Origin: DATDAH01 sp963823495
GTDB lineage: Bacteria > Actinomycetota > Acidimicrobiia > Acidimicrobiales > DATDAH01
DNA: 64,000 nucleotides
NCBI GenBank assembly: GCA_963823495.1
Contig: CAWGLV010000001.1
Span: forward strand, 1,240,001 to 1,304,000
Reading direction: 5' to 3'
Shown: in pieces, positions 1-8,866 of the stretch
Layout: every line of letters starts with the position of its first letter
Position numbering within the stretch: the stretch's first letter is position 1
Program-made: the position numbers and the translations under genes
The notes under the pieces: generated by a model
What the model was told of the DNA's origin: nothing
The model's database searches: none
Seen by the model: the letters and a program-made list of their open reading frames with translations, nothing else

Positions 1-440
1 CGCAGCGGGGCGCCGAGGGTGACCAGGAGCGCCACCGCCCCGGGGTGGCGGACCGTCAGCACCCTGGCCTCCTGGCCCCCGCGGCTGTGACCGATCACCG
101 GCACGGGACCGCCTTCCATGACCGCGGTCTCCTCCAGCCAGTCCTCCAACATCTCCACGACGTGCTCCGCCGGTTGGTGGTTGCGCCCGACCGGCGCCCG
201 CCGGGTGTCCCAGCCGCACCGGCGCAGCCACGGCTCCAGCATGGAGAGGCTCCGGGCCCCGGCCAGGAACCCGGGGACCAGCACCACCCGGCGGCCATGG
301 CCCTCGGGCACGCCCTCGCCCCGCCAGATCGGGTCGGCCTCCAGCTCCCGGCCCTCCCGGCGCAGGCGCAGCTCCCGCCACGAGGGCCGGTTGACCAGTC
401 CCCACAGCCTCCCCGGTGGTTGCGGCAGCGGCTCGCTCAT
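1..440 (-). CDS. Alpha/beta hydrolase, C-terminus cut by window edge
   Basis: The first 146 residues of a protein whose end lies outside the window. Starting at the ATG complementary to 438-440, it reads MSEPLPQPPGRLWGL, then a strand ending VVLVPGFLAG (oxyanion-loop type HG/PG motif), then VIGHSRGGQEA, the nucleophile elbow GxSxGG of lipase/esterase-type alpha/beta hydrolases. A TLGAPL strand follows just before the edge, as in lipases. The catalytic acid and histidine would lie beyond the window. It starts 4 bases after the stop of the carboxylase gene at 445-2229 on the same strand, so the two are probably co-transcribed. The substrate cannot be inferred. Confidence 0.75.
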   Translation of the reverse strand, partial: MSEPLPQPPGRLWGLVNRPSWRELRLRREGRELEADPIWRGEGVPEGHGRRVVLVPGFLAGARSLSMLEPWLRRCGWDTRRAPVGRNHQPAEHVVEMLEDWLEETAVMEGGPVPVIGHSRGGQEARVLTVRHPGAVALLVTLGAPL

Positions 441-444
441 CGCC

Positions 445-2229
445 TCACCAGGTGTCGAGGTTGGGGCGCCGGCCCGCCCGGGGGGGCACGGCCAGCAACA
501 CCCCGGTGATCCAGCGGCGGGTGTCGGCCGGGTCGATCACGTCGTCGATCTCGAAGTGGTCGGCGACGTTCAGCGCCCGGCCGTGCTCCTGGGCCCGCGC
601 GACCATCAGCGCGAAGAGGGCCTCCCGCTCGGCCTCGTCGGCGACCGCTTCCAACTCCTTGCGGTACCCGAGCCGCACGGCGCCCTCCAGGTTCATGCCT
701 CCGAACTCCCCGGTCGGCCACGCCACGCAGAACAGCGGGGCCTTGAAGCTGCCGCCCGCCATCGCCTGGGCGCCCAGCCCGTAGCCCTTGCGCAGCACGA
801 CGGTGGCGAAGGGGACCGACAGGTTCGCCCCGGTGACGAAGAGGCGGCTCACGTGACGGACGAGGCCGGTCCGCTCGGCGTCGGGGCCGACCATGAAGCC
901 CGGGGTGTCGCAGAGGAACAGCACGGGCAGTCCGTGACCGTCGCACAGCTGGAGGAAGCGGGCCGCCTTGTCGGACCCGTCCGCGTCGATGGCCCCGCCG
1001 AGGTGCCGAGGGTCGTTGGCCACGATGCCCAAGGGGTGACCGTCCACCCGGATGAACGCGGTCACCATCCCCGGGGCGAACCCGGTCCGGAGCTCCAGCA
1101 CGCTGTCGAGGTCGGCCAGCCCGCCGACGACATCGCGGATCTCATAGAGCTGGGAGCGTCGTTCGGGCACCATGGCCCGCAGTGCCGTCGGGTCGGGAGC
1201 GGGTCCCGGTGCGACCGGTCCGGCGAGGTAGTCGAGCCACCGGCGGGCCACGGCGACGGCGGCCGCCTCGTCGGGGACCGGGACGTCGACGACGCCGTTG
1301 GCCACCTGGTCGTCGAGGGGCCCGATGTCCTCCGGGGCGTACTGGCCGAGGCCGCCGCCCTCGATCATCGCCGGGCCGCCCATGCCGATGTTGGCCCCCT
1401 CGGTGGCGATGACCACGTCACAGCAGCCGAGGAGGGCGGCGTTGCCGGCGAAGCACCGGCCCGAGGCGATCCCGACCAGGGGCACGGTCCCGCTCAGCCG
1501 GGCGAACAGGTGGAAGGCCATCGTGTCGAGCCCCGACACGCCGGGTGCGTCGGTGTCCCCCGGGCGGCCGCCGCCGCCCTCGGCGAAGAGCACCACGGGC
1601 AGTCCCTGGCGTTCGGCCAGTTCGAAGAGGCGGTCCTTCTTGCGGTGGTTCTGGAAGCCCTGGGTCCCCGCGAGGACGGTGTAGTCGTAGGACGCGACCA
1701 CGGCCGGTCGCCCGTCGATGCGACCGATGCCGCCGATCAGGCCGTCGGCGGGGGTGCGGGCGATCAGGTCGTCGAGGTCGCGTCGGCGGCGCTGGGCCGC
1801 GACGGTCAGGGGCGCGAACTCCACGAAGGTGCCGGCGTCACAGAGATCCTCGATGTTCTCCCGGGTCGTGCGTTGCCCGGTCCGGCGGCGCTTGGCCACC
1901 GCGTCCGGTCGGGCGGCGTCGAGGCCGACGGCGTGGCGGGCCACGACCTCGGCCAGATCGGCCCGATCGCCCGCGGCCTCCTCGTCGCCGACGGCCACCG
2001 CGCCGGTCACCACACCCGGGACGAGGGTGGCCAGGACCTCGCCGGCCTGGATGGCGTCGCCGACCGCCACCCGGACCTCCTCGACCGTGCCGTCCACCTC
2101 GGCGGCCACGACATGCTCCATCTTCATGGACTCGATGACCACGAGCGGGCTCCCGGCCCGCACCGTGGCCCCGACCTCGGCGGGCACGCCCACCACTCGG
2201 CCCTGCAGGGGCGACACCACGTCGTGCAC
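445..2229 (-). CDS. Biotinyl domain-carboxyltransferase fusion (acyl-CoA carboxylase beta-type)
   Basis: A 594-residue protein that begins with a biotin carrier domain (about residues 1-75, ESMKMEH with Lys36 as biotin site) and continues into a two-part carboxyltransferase (about 100-590). Glycine-rich motifs such as FAEGGGGRPGD and GGPAMIEGGGLG mark the CT halves. It should transfer CO2 from carboxybiotin to an acyl-CoA such as acetyl- or propionyl-CoA. No biotin carboxylase domain is present, so a separate subunit is needed from elsewhere. The start is a GTG (complement of 2227-2229). A TTAGCT-like hexamer sits 9 bases upstream, so the mRNA may be leaderless. The acyl substrate is uncertain. 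Confidence 0.85.
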   Translation of the reverse strand: MHDVVSPLQGRVVGVPAEVGATVRAGSPLVVIESMKMEHVVAAEVDGTVEEVRVAVGDAIQAGEVLATLVPGVVTGAVAVGDEEAAGDRADLAEVVARHAVGLDAARPDAVAKRRRTGQRTTRENIEDLCDAGTFVEFAPLTVAAQRRRRDLDDLIARTPADGLIGGIGRIDGRPAVVASYDYTVLAGTQGFQNHRKKDRLFELAERQGLPVVLFAEGGGGRPGDTDAPGVSGLDTMAFHLFARLSGTVPLVGIASGRCFAGNAALLGCCDVVIATEGANIGMGGPAMIEGGGLGQYAPEDIGPLDDQVANGVVDVPVPDEAAAVAVARRWLDYLAGPVAPGPAPDPTALRAMVPERRSQLYEIRDVVGGLADLDSVLELRTGFAPGMVTAFIRVDGHPLGIVANDPRHLGGAIDADGSDKAARFLQLCDGHGLPVLFLCDTPGFMVGPDAERTGLVRHVSRLFVTGANLSVPFATVVLRKGYGLGAQAMAGGSFKAPLFCVAWPTGEFGGMNLEGAVRLGYRKELEAVADEAEREALFALMVARAQEHGRALNVADHFEIDDVIDPADTRRWITGVLLAVPPRAGRRPNLDTW

Positions 2230-2316
2230 TCGGCCCGAAGCTAATCACCCACCGGGGGCGCCCCGGGGTCCGATGCCCGGCGGTGCCGGGCAACCACTTC
2301 AAGTAGGGGATCCTGC

Positions 2317-2322
2317 TACTGT
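2317..2322 (+). promoter_or_regulatory. Candidate -10 element (TACTGT) for the propeller gene
   Basis: TACTGT lies about 49 bases upstream of the ATG at 2371, in a stretch less GC-rich than its surroundings. The gene has a purine-rich stretch (gaagcgaaggg) just before its start, so this promoter would make a normal leadered transcript. Confidence 0.35.
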
Positions 2323-2370
2323 CCGTCGTCGCTGGGCTCGCTCGGCGGGGAAGCGAAGGGCGATGCGACG

Positions 2371-3540
2371 ATGAGGCGACAGAAGCGGTGGGCGGCGGGC
2401 ATGGCCGCCGTGGCGATGGCCGCCGCGGTCCTCGCGGCCGCCGGTCCGGGCGCGGCCGAGCCGTACGAGGACGGGGGATCGACCACCGCGGGCAGCCGGT
2501 ACTCGAACACCGTGCGACCGGGGTGGATGACGGCCTCCGCCCAGGACCGCATCCATGACATCGCCCAGATCGGCAACCGGATCTATCTCGCCGGGGCCTT
2601 CCGGGGAATCCGCTACGGCACCCGTGGCCGCGTCAGCAACCGGGCCTTCCTGATCGCCGTGGACGCCGACAGCGGCCGGCCCCTGTGGAGCTTCGCCCCC
2701 CGGTTCAACGGGCCCGTGTACACGTTGGCGGTCTCGGGTGACGGCCGGCGCCTGTACGCCGGCGGGGCGTTCACGACCGTCGACGGCCGATCGCACCGGC
2801 GCCTGGTCGCCTTGGCCCCGGGCGGCCGGGTCGATGAGGCGTGGCAGGCCCAGGTCGCAGGGGGCAGCGTCCGGTCGATCGTGGCCACCAACTCGTACCT
2901 CTACGTGGGCGGCAACTTCCAGTGGGTCAACGGCGCGGTGCGGGGTCGGTTGGCCCGTCTGTACCGGCGTCGGGGCCGGGTGGACCCGGCCTGGATCGCC
3001 CAGGCCACGGGCGGCGCGGTCCTGACCCTCGAGATGCCCCCCGGCCGTGACCGGCTCTACGTCGGCGGCCGCTTCGACGCGCTCAACGGGTGGGGGCGCA
3101 CCGAGCGCCTCGGGGCGCTCCGCACCCAGGACGGCCGCGTCGACCCCGGGTTCGACGTTGCCACGGGCCGGGACGTCTTCGACCTCCTGGCCGACGGTCG
3201 GGGTCGGGTGTGGGCCGCGCTGGACGGCGCCGGCGGGCGGGCCGAGGTCTACGGCCATGGCGGCGGCGTCATCCGGTCCTGGGACACCGACGGCGATGTG
3301 CAGACCGTGGAGCGGATCGGCGACAAGGTGTTCTTCGGGGGCCACGAGCTGGTTCCGAACGACCGCCAGGTGGCGTTGGTGAGCTACGACGACCCACGGG
3401 GTTGGGACACGTCGTCCTTCCGGCCGAACGTCGGCGGGGGCGACGGCGTCTGGGCCCTGCATGCCGACGGCGACGACCTGTGGGTCGGCGCGCACAGCCG
3501 TTGGCCGTTCACCGGCTTCGGCCGATTCGCGGCGCGGTGA
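2371..3540 (+). CDS. Secreted beta-propeller (delta-60-type repeat) protein
   Basis: A 389-residue protein with a Sec signal peptide: MRRQKRW, a hydrophobic Ala-rich core, and likely cleavage after GAA-EP near residue 30. The mature part has repeats of about 45-50 residues of the type (I/L)Y(L/V)(A/G)G.F..(I/V)(N/D)G..R..LA.L....G..D..(W/F), for example around IYLAGAFRGI, LYAGGAFTTV, LYVGGNFQWV and LYVGGRFDAL. These match delta-60/WD-like propellers found in secreted actinobacterial proteins. No catalytic residues stand out, so a structural or binding role is likely. It is divergent from the carboxylase and converges with the aquaporin gene 3 bases beyond its stop. Confidence 0.75.
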   Translation: MRRQKRWAAGMAAVAMAAAVLAAAGPGAAEPYEDGGSTTAGSRYSNTVRPGWMTASAQDRIHDIAQIGNRIYLAGAFRGIRYGTRGRVSNRAFLIAVDADSGRPLWSFAPRFNGPVYTLAVSGDGRRLYAGGAFTTVDGRSHRRLVALAPGGRVDEAWQAQVAGGSVRSIVATNSYLYVGGNFQWVNGAVRGRLARLYRRRGRVDPAWIAQATGGAVLTLEMPPGRDRLYVGGRFDALNGWGRTERLGALRTQDGRVDPGFDVATGRDVFDLLADGRGRVWAALDGAGGRAEVYGHGGGVIRSWDTDGDVQTVERIGDKVFFGGHELVPNDRQVALVSYDDPRGWDTSSFRPNVGGGDGVWALHADGDDLWVGAHSRWPFTGFGRFAAR

Positions 3541-3543
3541 GCC

Positions 3544-4275
3544 CTAGCTGATCTCCACCTCGTCAGAGTCCTCGTCCCCGGAGACGAGGCGGTGGATGAC
3601 GGCGCCGAGGACACCCCCGGCCACGGGGGCCAGCCAGAAGAACCACAGCTGCTCGAGGTTCTCCCCGCCGACCAGCAGGGCCGGGCCCGTCGAGCGGGCC
3701 GGGTTCACCGAGGTGTTGGTCACCGGGATGCTGATGAGGTGGATGAGGGTGAGGGCGAGGCCGATCCCCATCGGGGCGAACCCCGCGGGAGCGCGACGGT
3801 CGGTGATGCCGAGGATCACGATGAGGAAGACGGCGGTCAGCACGACCTCGGCGATGAGGGCCGCGCCGAAGGTGAAACCCCCGGGTGATGCGTCAGCGAA
3901 CCCGTTCGCCGCCAGCCAGTTGCCGGTGGACTCGAAGCCGGGCCGACCCTCGAGGATCCCCCAGAGGGTGAGCGCGGCGAGGATGGCGCCGACGACCTGG
4001 GCGACGACGTAGGGGGCGATGTCCTTCGTCGGGAACTTCTTCGCCGCCCAGAGACCGACGGTCACCGCCGGGTTGAAGTGCCCACCGGAGATGTGCCCGA
4101 GGGCATAGGCGCCGGTCAGGACGGTGAGGCCGAACGCGAGCGAGACGCCGAGCAGGCCGATGCCGAGGGTGTTGCCCGGCCCGAAGCTGGCGGCGAGCAC
4201 CGCACTGCCGCAACCGCCGAGCACCAACCAGTAGGTGCCGAGGGCCTCGGCTCCGATCGCTCGCTTCCGGTCCAT
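3544..4275 (-). CDS. aqpZ: Aquaporin (MIP family)
   Basis: A 243-residue membrane protein with both NPA-box regions of the MIP family: GHFNPAVTVG in the first half and SVNPARSTGPAL in the second, on a six-helix fold with re-entrant loops. Length and motifs fit AqpZ-type water channels; the residue after the second box (NPARS) is the usual aquaporin form rather than that of glycerol facilitators. The C-terminus is short and acidic. The start is the ATG complementary to 4273-4275, preceded by GGAGG. A TACGGT hexamer on the same strand at 4308-4313 is a plausible -10, back to back with that of the divergent gene at 4340. Confidence 0.92.
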   Translation of the reverse strand: MDRKRAIGAEALGTYWLVLGGCGSAVLAASFGPGNTLGIGLLGVSLAFGLTVLTGAYALGHISGGHFNPAVTVGLWAAKKFPTKDIAPYVVAQVVGAILAALTLWGILEGRPGFESTGNWLAANGFADASPGGFTFGAALIAEVVLTAVFLIVILGITDRRAPAGFAPMGIGLALTLIHLISIPVTNTSVNPARSTGPALLVGGENLEQLWFFWLAPVAGGVLGAVIHRLVSGDEDSDEVEIS

Positions 4276-4326
4276 GGGGCCTCCGTGGTCTCGTGGGCTC
4301 GGGTCCGACCGTAGTGGTCGTGGCAG

Positions 4327-4332
4327 TACCGT
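4327..4332 (+). promoter_or_regulatory. Candidate -10 (TACCGT) 7 bases before an ATG, leaderless
   Basis: TACCGT is followed by exactly seven bases and then the ATG at 4340, with no Shine-Dalgarno sequence. The same arrangement recurs at several genes in the window. Confidence 0.5.
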
Positions 4333-4339
4333 CGCGCAG

Positions 4340-5374
4340 ATGAGCCATCGCGTCATCCAGTGGGCCACGGGCACCGTGGGCGTCCACGCCGTCCCGGCCA
4401 TCGTCCGGCACCCCGACCTCGACCTGGCCGGGCTCTGGGTCCACAGCGACGACAAGGCCGGCCGCGACGCCGGCGAGCTGTGCGGGATCGACCCCGTGGG
4501 GGTCACCGCCACCCAGGACGTCGATGCCCTGCTCGCTCTCGACGCCGACTGCATCTGCTACACGGCGCACTCCGATGTCCGGCCCGGCGAGGTCGTGGAC
4601 GACATCTGCCGGATGTTGGCCGCAGGCAAGAACGTGGTCAACACGTCCTTCGTGGCTCTCCTGTACCCCGAGCAGGCCGGCTTCCACGAGCAGCTCGAGG
4701 CCGCCTGCCGGGCGGGCGGCACGTCGTTCTTCACCTCGGGGATCGACCCGGGCTACGGCAACGCCGGGATCACCATCGGCGCCCTCGGGCTGTGCCAGGA
4801 CGTCCGCAAGGTGCGGATGATGGAGATCGTCAACTACGCCTCGTGGGACAACCCGTTCACGCTCTTCGAGATCATGGGGTTCGGCAAGGCCGACACCGCC
4901 CAGTCGCTGCTGCTGGCACCCGGGAGCATGACGCTGGCCTGGGGCCCGGTCGTGGCCCTGGTCTCGACCTCCCTCGGCCTGCAGTTGGATGAGATCGCCG
5001 AGTCCCACGAGGTGCTCCTCGCCGACGAGGACGTGTCCATCGCCTCAGGGGTCGTGGAGGCCGGGACGATCTCGGGCATGCGCTTCGAGATCAAGGGCAT
5101 CGTCGACGGCGAGGAGCGGGTGGTGGTCGAGCACGTCACCCGGCTGCAGGACGCCGACGCGCCGCACTGGCCCCAGGGCGAGGGCTACCGGATCCTGGTC
5201 GAGGGCGAGCCCAACCTGAAGCTGGAGGTGACGCTCTCCTCGGACCTCGGCGACCACAACCACGCCGGGTGCCTGGCCACCGCGATGCACGTGGTCAACG
5301 CCATTCCGGCCGTCGTGGCCGCCGACCCCGGCGTCCTCACCCTCCTCGACCTGACTCCCCGCTTCCGGTTCTGA
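4340..5374 (+). CDS. DapB-like NAD(P)-dependent dehydrogenase
   Basis: A 344-residue protein beginning MSHRVIQWATGTVGVHAVPA, an N-terminal Rossmann motif (GTVG) like that of dihydrodipicolinate-reductase-type and 2,4-diaminopentanoate-dehydrogenase-like proteins. A second conserved block, TSGIDPGYGNAG, follows mid-protein. Such proteins are common paralogues in Actinobacteria and are often annotated as dihydrodipicolinate reductases, but they lack lysine-pathway context, so the true substrate is unknown. The ATG at 4340 is chosen over upstream in-frame codons because of the Rossmann motif and the TACCGT seven bases before it. The next gene starts at the second base after its stop. Confidence 0.75.
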   Translation: MSHRVIQWATGTVGVHAVPAIVRHPDLDLAGLWVHSDDKAGRDAGELCGIDPVGVTATQDVDALLALDADCICYTAHSDVRPGEVVDDICRMLAAGKNVVNTSFVALLYPEQAGFHEQLEAACRAGGTSFFTSGIDPGYGNAGITIGALGLCQDVRKVRMMEIVNYASWDNPFTLFEIMGFGKADTAQSLLLAPGSMTLAWGPVVALVSTSLGLQLDEIAESHEVLLADEDVSIASGVVEAGTISGMRFEIKGIVDGEERVVVEHVTRLQDADAPHWPQGEGYRILVEGEPNLKLEVTLSSDLGDHNHAGCLATAMHVVNAIPAVVAADPGVLTLLDLTPRFRF

Positions 5375-5375
5375 G

Positions 5376-5774
5376 GTGGCCGACGGGGACACCCTCTTCG
5401 ACCGGGCGGGGGGCCAGCCCTGGTTCGACGCCCTCGTCGACCGCTTCTATGACCGCGTCGAGCACGACCCCGTGCTCCGCCCGCTGTACCCCGCGGACCT
5501 CGAGCCGGGGAAGCGGGGCCTGGCCCTCTTCCTGGCCCAGTACTGGGGCGGGCCGGCCACCTACTCCGCAGAGCGGGGCCACCCCCGGCTGCGGGCCCGG
5601 CACCTGCCGTTCCCCATCGACACACCGGAGCGGGATGCCTGGGTCCTCCACATGACCGCCGCCGTCCGCGCCGGTGGCCTGTCACCGGAGGACGAAGCGG
5701 AGCTCCTGGCCTACCTCGACACCGCCGCCACCCACATGATCAACCAGCACCCACTCGGGCTCCGCCCGTCCTGA
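5376..5774 (+). CDS. glbO: Group II truncated haemoglobin (GlbO-like)
   Basis: A 132-residue protein with the hallmark pattern of trHbO globins: FYDRV (TyrB10), LYPAD, the block QYWGGPATYS, RGHPRLRARH containing the proximal-side histidine, and AWVLHM with the conserved TrpG8. It should bind haem and O2/NO in the cytoplasm. The GTG start lies two bases after the TGA of the upstream dehydrogenase, so the two are almost surely co-transcribed. Length and motifs are complete. Confidence 0.92.
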   Translation: MADGDTLFDRAGGQPWFDALVDRFYDRVEHDPVLRPLYPADLEPGKRGLALFLAQYWGGPATYSAERGHPRLRARHLPFPIDTPERDAWVLHMTAAVRAGGLSPEDEAELLAYLDTAATHMINQHPLGLRPS

Positions 5775-5818
5775 GCCGCCCTGCGGCCGGTCATCGGGAG
5801 AGTGTCCCACCTCACCGG

Positions 5819-5824
5819 TACCGT
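5819..5824 (+). promoter_or_regulatory. Candidate -10 (TACCGT) before helicase gene
   Basis: TACCGT, then nine bases, then the ATG at 5834; no Shine-Dalgarno sequence between them. Confidence 0.45.
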
Positions 5825-5833
5825 CCGGACCTG

Positions 5834-8800
5834 ATGGCCATCGCGTGCGGACACTGCGGAGGACGCCACGAGAGCGTGGCCGAGGTGCGCAACTGCACCG
5901 GGACGCTCACCCGCGACGACGCACTCCCCTTCGCCGAGACCGACTCCGTGGTCCTGGCCCCTGATCCTCCGCCCCGAGCCGGGAAGTCGGGCGCCGGAAG
6001 CGAGGTCGCGGCCGTGGCGGGTGAGCTGGCGGTCCTCGCGGGCCCCGACGCCCTGGGTCGCTCGTTGATCGTGCGGCCGGGCCAGGAGGCGCCGGGCCCG
6101 TGGGCCGCGGCGCCCCGGCTGGTGATCGACGAGCAGGTGCTCGCCGACCCCGGCGACATCGTGGCCGAGCTCCAGCCGCGCTGGTCGGCCCGCACCCGCT
6201 TCGTGGTCGAGCTCGGCATCGACCTCCCGCCGGCGCCGACCCAGGTCGAGCTCGCCGAGCCCTGGACCCTGGCCCCGGACCACACCTTCCTGGTCGACCG
6301 GCTGGCCCACCTCGTGGGGGCGAACGCCGTCGACCTGCGGGACCCGACGGCACCGACCTTCGGCCCGCGCTCACGGGCCCTGGCGCTGGGCGCGACGCCG
6401 TCGGCGGCGACCGACGTGGTCCTCGGCGACGGTCGAAACGCGTGGTGCGACGGGGCGCCGCTCGACGTGGAACTGGCCCGCGCGCTCGGGGCACCCCTGA
6501 TCCCCGTCCTGAACCTGGAGCAGGACCGCGTCGAGCCCGTCGGCCTCGCGCCGCCGTCGGCCGACCTGGCCGCCGACCAGCTGGCGGCCGTGGCCCATCG
6601 GGGCGGACCGTGCCGGGTCATCTCCCCGGCCGGCTCGGGCAAGACCCGCACCCTCACCGAGCGGGCCCGGCACCTGCTCCGTGAGCAGCACCTGGCCCCC
6701 GGCGCCATCGGCCTGGTGGCCTACAACAAGCGGGCGGCCGACGAGATGGGCCAGCGCCTGGGCGACACCCGGGGCCTCGACATCCGCACGCTCAACTCCC
6801 TCGGGCTGGCCATCCTCAGCGGTCGAGGGGCGTTCGCGACTCCGGGGAGCGGCCAACGCCGGGTCGACACGCTGGACGAGCCCGACCAGCGCCGGATCCT
6901 CGACGGGCTCGTCGACTTCCCCCGCCGGGCCAACACCGACCCGGCGGCGGCCTGGCTCGAGGCGCTGGGTCGGGTCCGTCTCGGCCTGCGGCCCCCGAAC
7001 GAAGTGGAGGCCGAGTACGCCGGTGACGTCGACGGCCTCGCCGAGGTGTTCCCCCGCTACCAGGCCGAGTTGGAACGCCGTGGGGTGGTCGACTTCGACC
7101 AGCAGATCTACGGCGCGGTGGGCCTGCTGCTGACCGAGCCCGCCGTGCGGGCCACGGCCCAGCGGGCCGGCCGGGTGCTGCTGGTGGACGAGTTCCAGGA
7201 CCTCACCCCCGCGCACCTCCTGCTCCTGCGCCTCCTGGCCGCTCCCGCCTTCGACGTGTTCGGCGTGGGCGACGACGACCAGACCATCTACGGCTACAAC
7301 GGGGCCGACCCCCGTTGGCTCATCGACTTCGACCAGTTCTTCCCCGGGTCGGCGTCGCACCCGCTGACCGTCAACTACCGCTGCCCGCCGGGGGCGGTCG
7401 CCGGGGCCCGCACCCTGCTCACCCACAACCGCCGCCGGGTCGAGAAGGTCATCGACGCGGCCGACGGCCGTCAGGGAGCCGACACCGACCTCGTCGTGAG
7501 GGTCGACGACGCCACGGTGGCCGCCACCGTCGAGGTGGTGACCGATCGGCTGGCCGCCGACACCACCCCGGACGCGATCGCCGTGCTGACCCGGGTGAAC
7601 GCCACCCTGGCCCCGGTCCAGGTGGCCCTCGACCTGGCTGGTGTGCCCTGCGACCGGGTCGCGGGGCCGGCGTGGCTCCAGCGCACGGGCGTCCGCTCGG
7701 CGCTCGCCTGGCTCCGGCTCGCGACCTCCGGGGACCTGGCGCCCGGGGACCTGGCCGAGGCCGCGCGTCGCCCTCCCCGTGGGCTGTCGGGCAAGGTCGT
7801 CGAGTGGATCGCGGAGCAGCGGACGGTCGACGGCGTGGAGCGCCTCGCGGGGCGACTGAGCCGGGACCGCGACCGCGAGAAGGTCGAGGGGTTCGCCGAC
7901 GACCTCCGGGCGATCGGCCGACGGGCGGGGCAGGGCACCACGTCGGAGGTGCTTCGCCACGTCCGGGACCGCCTCGGCCTCGAGGGCGCCATGCAGTCGT
8001 TGGACGGCAGCCGGGGGCGGGTCGACCGCTCCAGCCACACCGACGACCTCGACGCCCTCATCCAACTGGCCGACCTCCACGCCGATGCCGCCACCTTCGG
8101 CGACTGGTTGAGTGATCGGCTGCAGGCCCGGCCCCGTCCGGACGGGCCCGTCGTGCACCTGTCCACGGTGCACCGGGTCAAGGGCCTGGAGTGGCCCCAC
8201 GTCGTGGTCCACGAGGCCTCGGCCCGGCTCTTCCCGCACCGACTGAGCGACGACGTCGAGGAGGAGCGCCGCGTCTTCCACGTCGCGATCACCCGGGGAG
8301 CCTCGACGGTGACGGTGGTGGCGCCCGAGCGGGCGCCGTCGCCGTTCCTCGAGCAACTGCGCCACGAGGCCCCACCCATGGGCGCCGAGCCTCCGCCGCC
8401 ACCACCGCCGACCGCCGGCGCCCAGGCCCCAGCGGCCGCGGCGGTGGTCGGCCTCGAGTTCGACCACGGTGGCTACCGCCACGAGATCGTGGAGGTCGGC
8501 CCGACCGGTGTGCGCTCCGACGTCGGTGGTGCCGTGCCCCTCGACGTGGCCTTCGGCACGCGGGTCGTGGTGGACGGCGGTTGGATGGTCCTCGCGCCGT
8601 CTGCTCCCGAGCCCCGGGCGGCGGCGCCCGGGGACGAGGGCCTGCGTACGGCACTGACCGCGTGGCGCCTCGAGCGGTCCCGGGCCGACTCGGTTCCGGC
8701 CTACGTGGTCTTCAACAACAAGACGCTCGACGACCTGGTGGCCCGGCGCCCCACCGACTACGCGGGCCTCCGGGCCTGTGTGGGCATCGGCCCGGCCAAG

Positions 8801-8860
8801 GTCGAGAACTACGGCGACGACCTCCTCGCCGTCATCGCCGAGGCCACACCCGGCGCCTGA
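5834..8860 (+). CDS. UvrD/Rep-family helicase with N-terminal Cys motif and C-terminal HRDC domain
   Basis: A 1008-residue superfamily 1 helicase. It opens with a Cys-rich patch (CGHCGG...VRNC) that may bind zinc, followed by about 230 residues I do not recognise. The motor runs from about residue 250: Walker A AGSGKTRT, DEFQDLTPAH (motif II), GDDDQTIYGYNG (motif III), NYRCP (motif IV), VHRVKGLEW (motif V), VAITRGA (motif VI). A proline-rich linker follows near residue 855. An HRDC domain closes the protein (about 935-1005, ending GIGPAKVENYGDDLL), probably binding DNA. It is likely a 3'-5' repair helicase. The N-terminus distinguishes it from standard UvrD and PcrA. Confidence 0.88.
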   Translation: MAIACGHCGGRHESVAEVRNCTGTLTRDDALPFAETDSVVLAPDPPPRAGKSGAGSEVAAVAGELAVLAGPDALGRSLIVRPGQEAPGPWAAAPRLVIDEQVLADPGDIVAELQPRWSARTRFVVELGIDLPPAPTQVELAEPWTLAPDHTFLVDRLAHLVGANAVDLRDPTAPTFGPRSRALALGATPSAATDVVLGDGRNAWCDGAPLDVELARALGAPLIPVLNLEQDRVEPVGLAPPSADLAADQLAAVAHRGGPCRVISPAGSGKTRTLTERARHLLREQHLAPGAIGLVAYNKRAADEMGQRLGDTRGLDIRTLNSLGLAILSGRGAFATPGSGQRRVDTLDEPDQRRILDGLVDFPRRANTDPAAAWLEALGRVRLGLRPPNEVEAEYAGDVDGLAEVFPRYQAELERRGVVDFDQQIYGAVGLLLTEPAVRATAQRAGRVLLVDEFQDLTPAHLLLLRLLAAPAFDVFGVGDDDQTIYGYNGADPRWLIDFDQFFPGSASHPLTVNYRCPPGAVAGARTLLTHNRRRVEKVIDAADGRQGADTDLVVRVDDATVAATVEVVTDRLAADTTPDAIAVLTRVNATLAPVQVALDLAGVPCDRVAGPAWLQRTGVRSALAWLRLATSGDLAPGDLAEAARRPPRGLSGKVVEWIAEQRTVDGVERLAGRLSRDRDREKVEGFADDLRAIGRRAGQGTTSEVLRHVRDRLGLEGAMQSLDGSRGRVDRSSHTDDLDALIQLADLHADAATFGDWLSDRLQARPRPDGPVVHLSTVHRVKGLEWPHVVVHEASARLFPHRLSDDVEEERRVFHVAITRGASTVTVVAPERAPSPFLEQLRHEAPPMGAEPPPPPPPTAGAQAPAAAAVVGLEFDHGGYRHEIVEVGPTGVRSDVGGAVPLDVAFGTRVVVDGGWMVLAPSAPEPRAAAPGDEGLRTALTAWRLERSRADSVPAYVVFNNKTLDDLVARRPTDYAGLRACVGIGPAKVENYGDDLLAVIAEATPGA

Positions 8861-8866
8861 GGCCGA

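Noticed and set aside
118..2244. 708-codon plus-strand ORF antisense to the carboxylase
   Set aside because: It lacks recognisable motifs, and the opposite strand shows a complete biotinyl-carboxyltransferase; high GC makes long antisense ORFs common.
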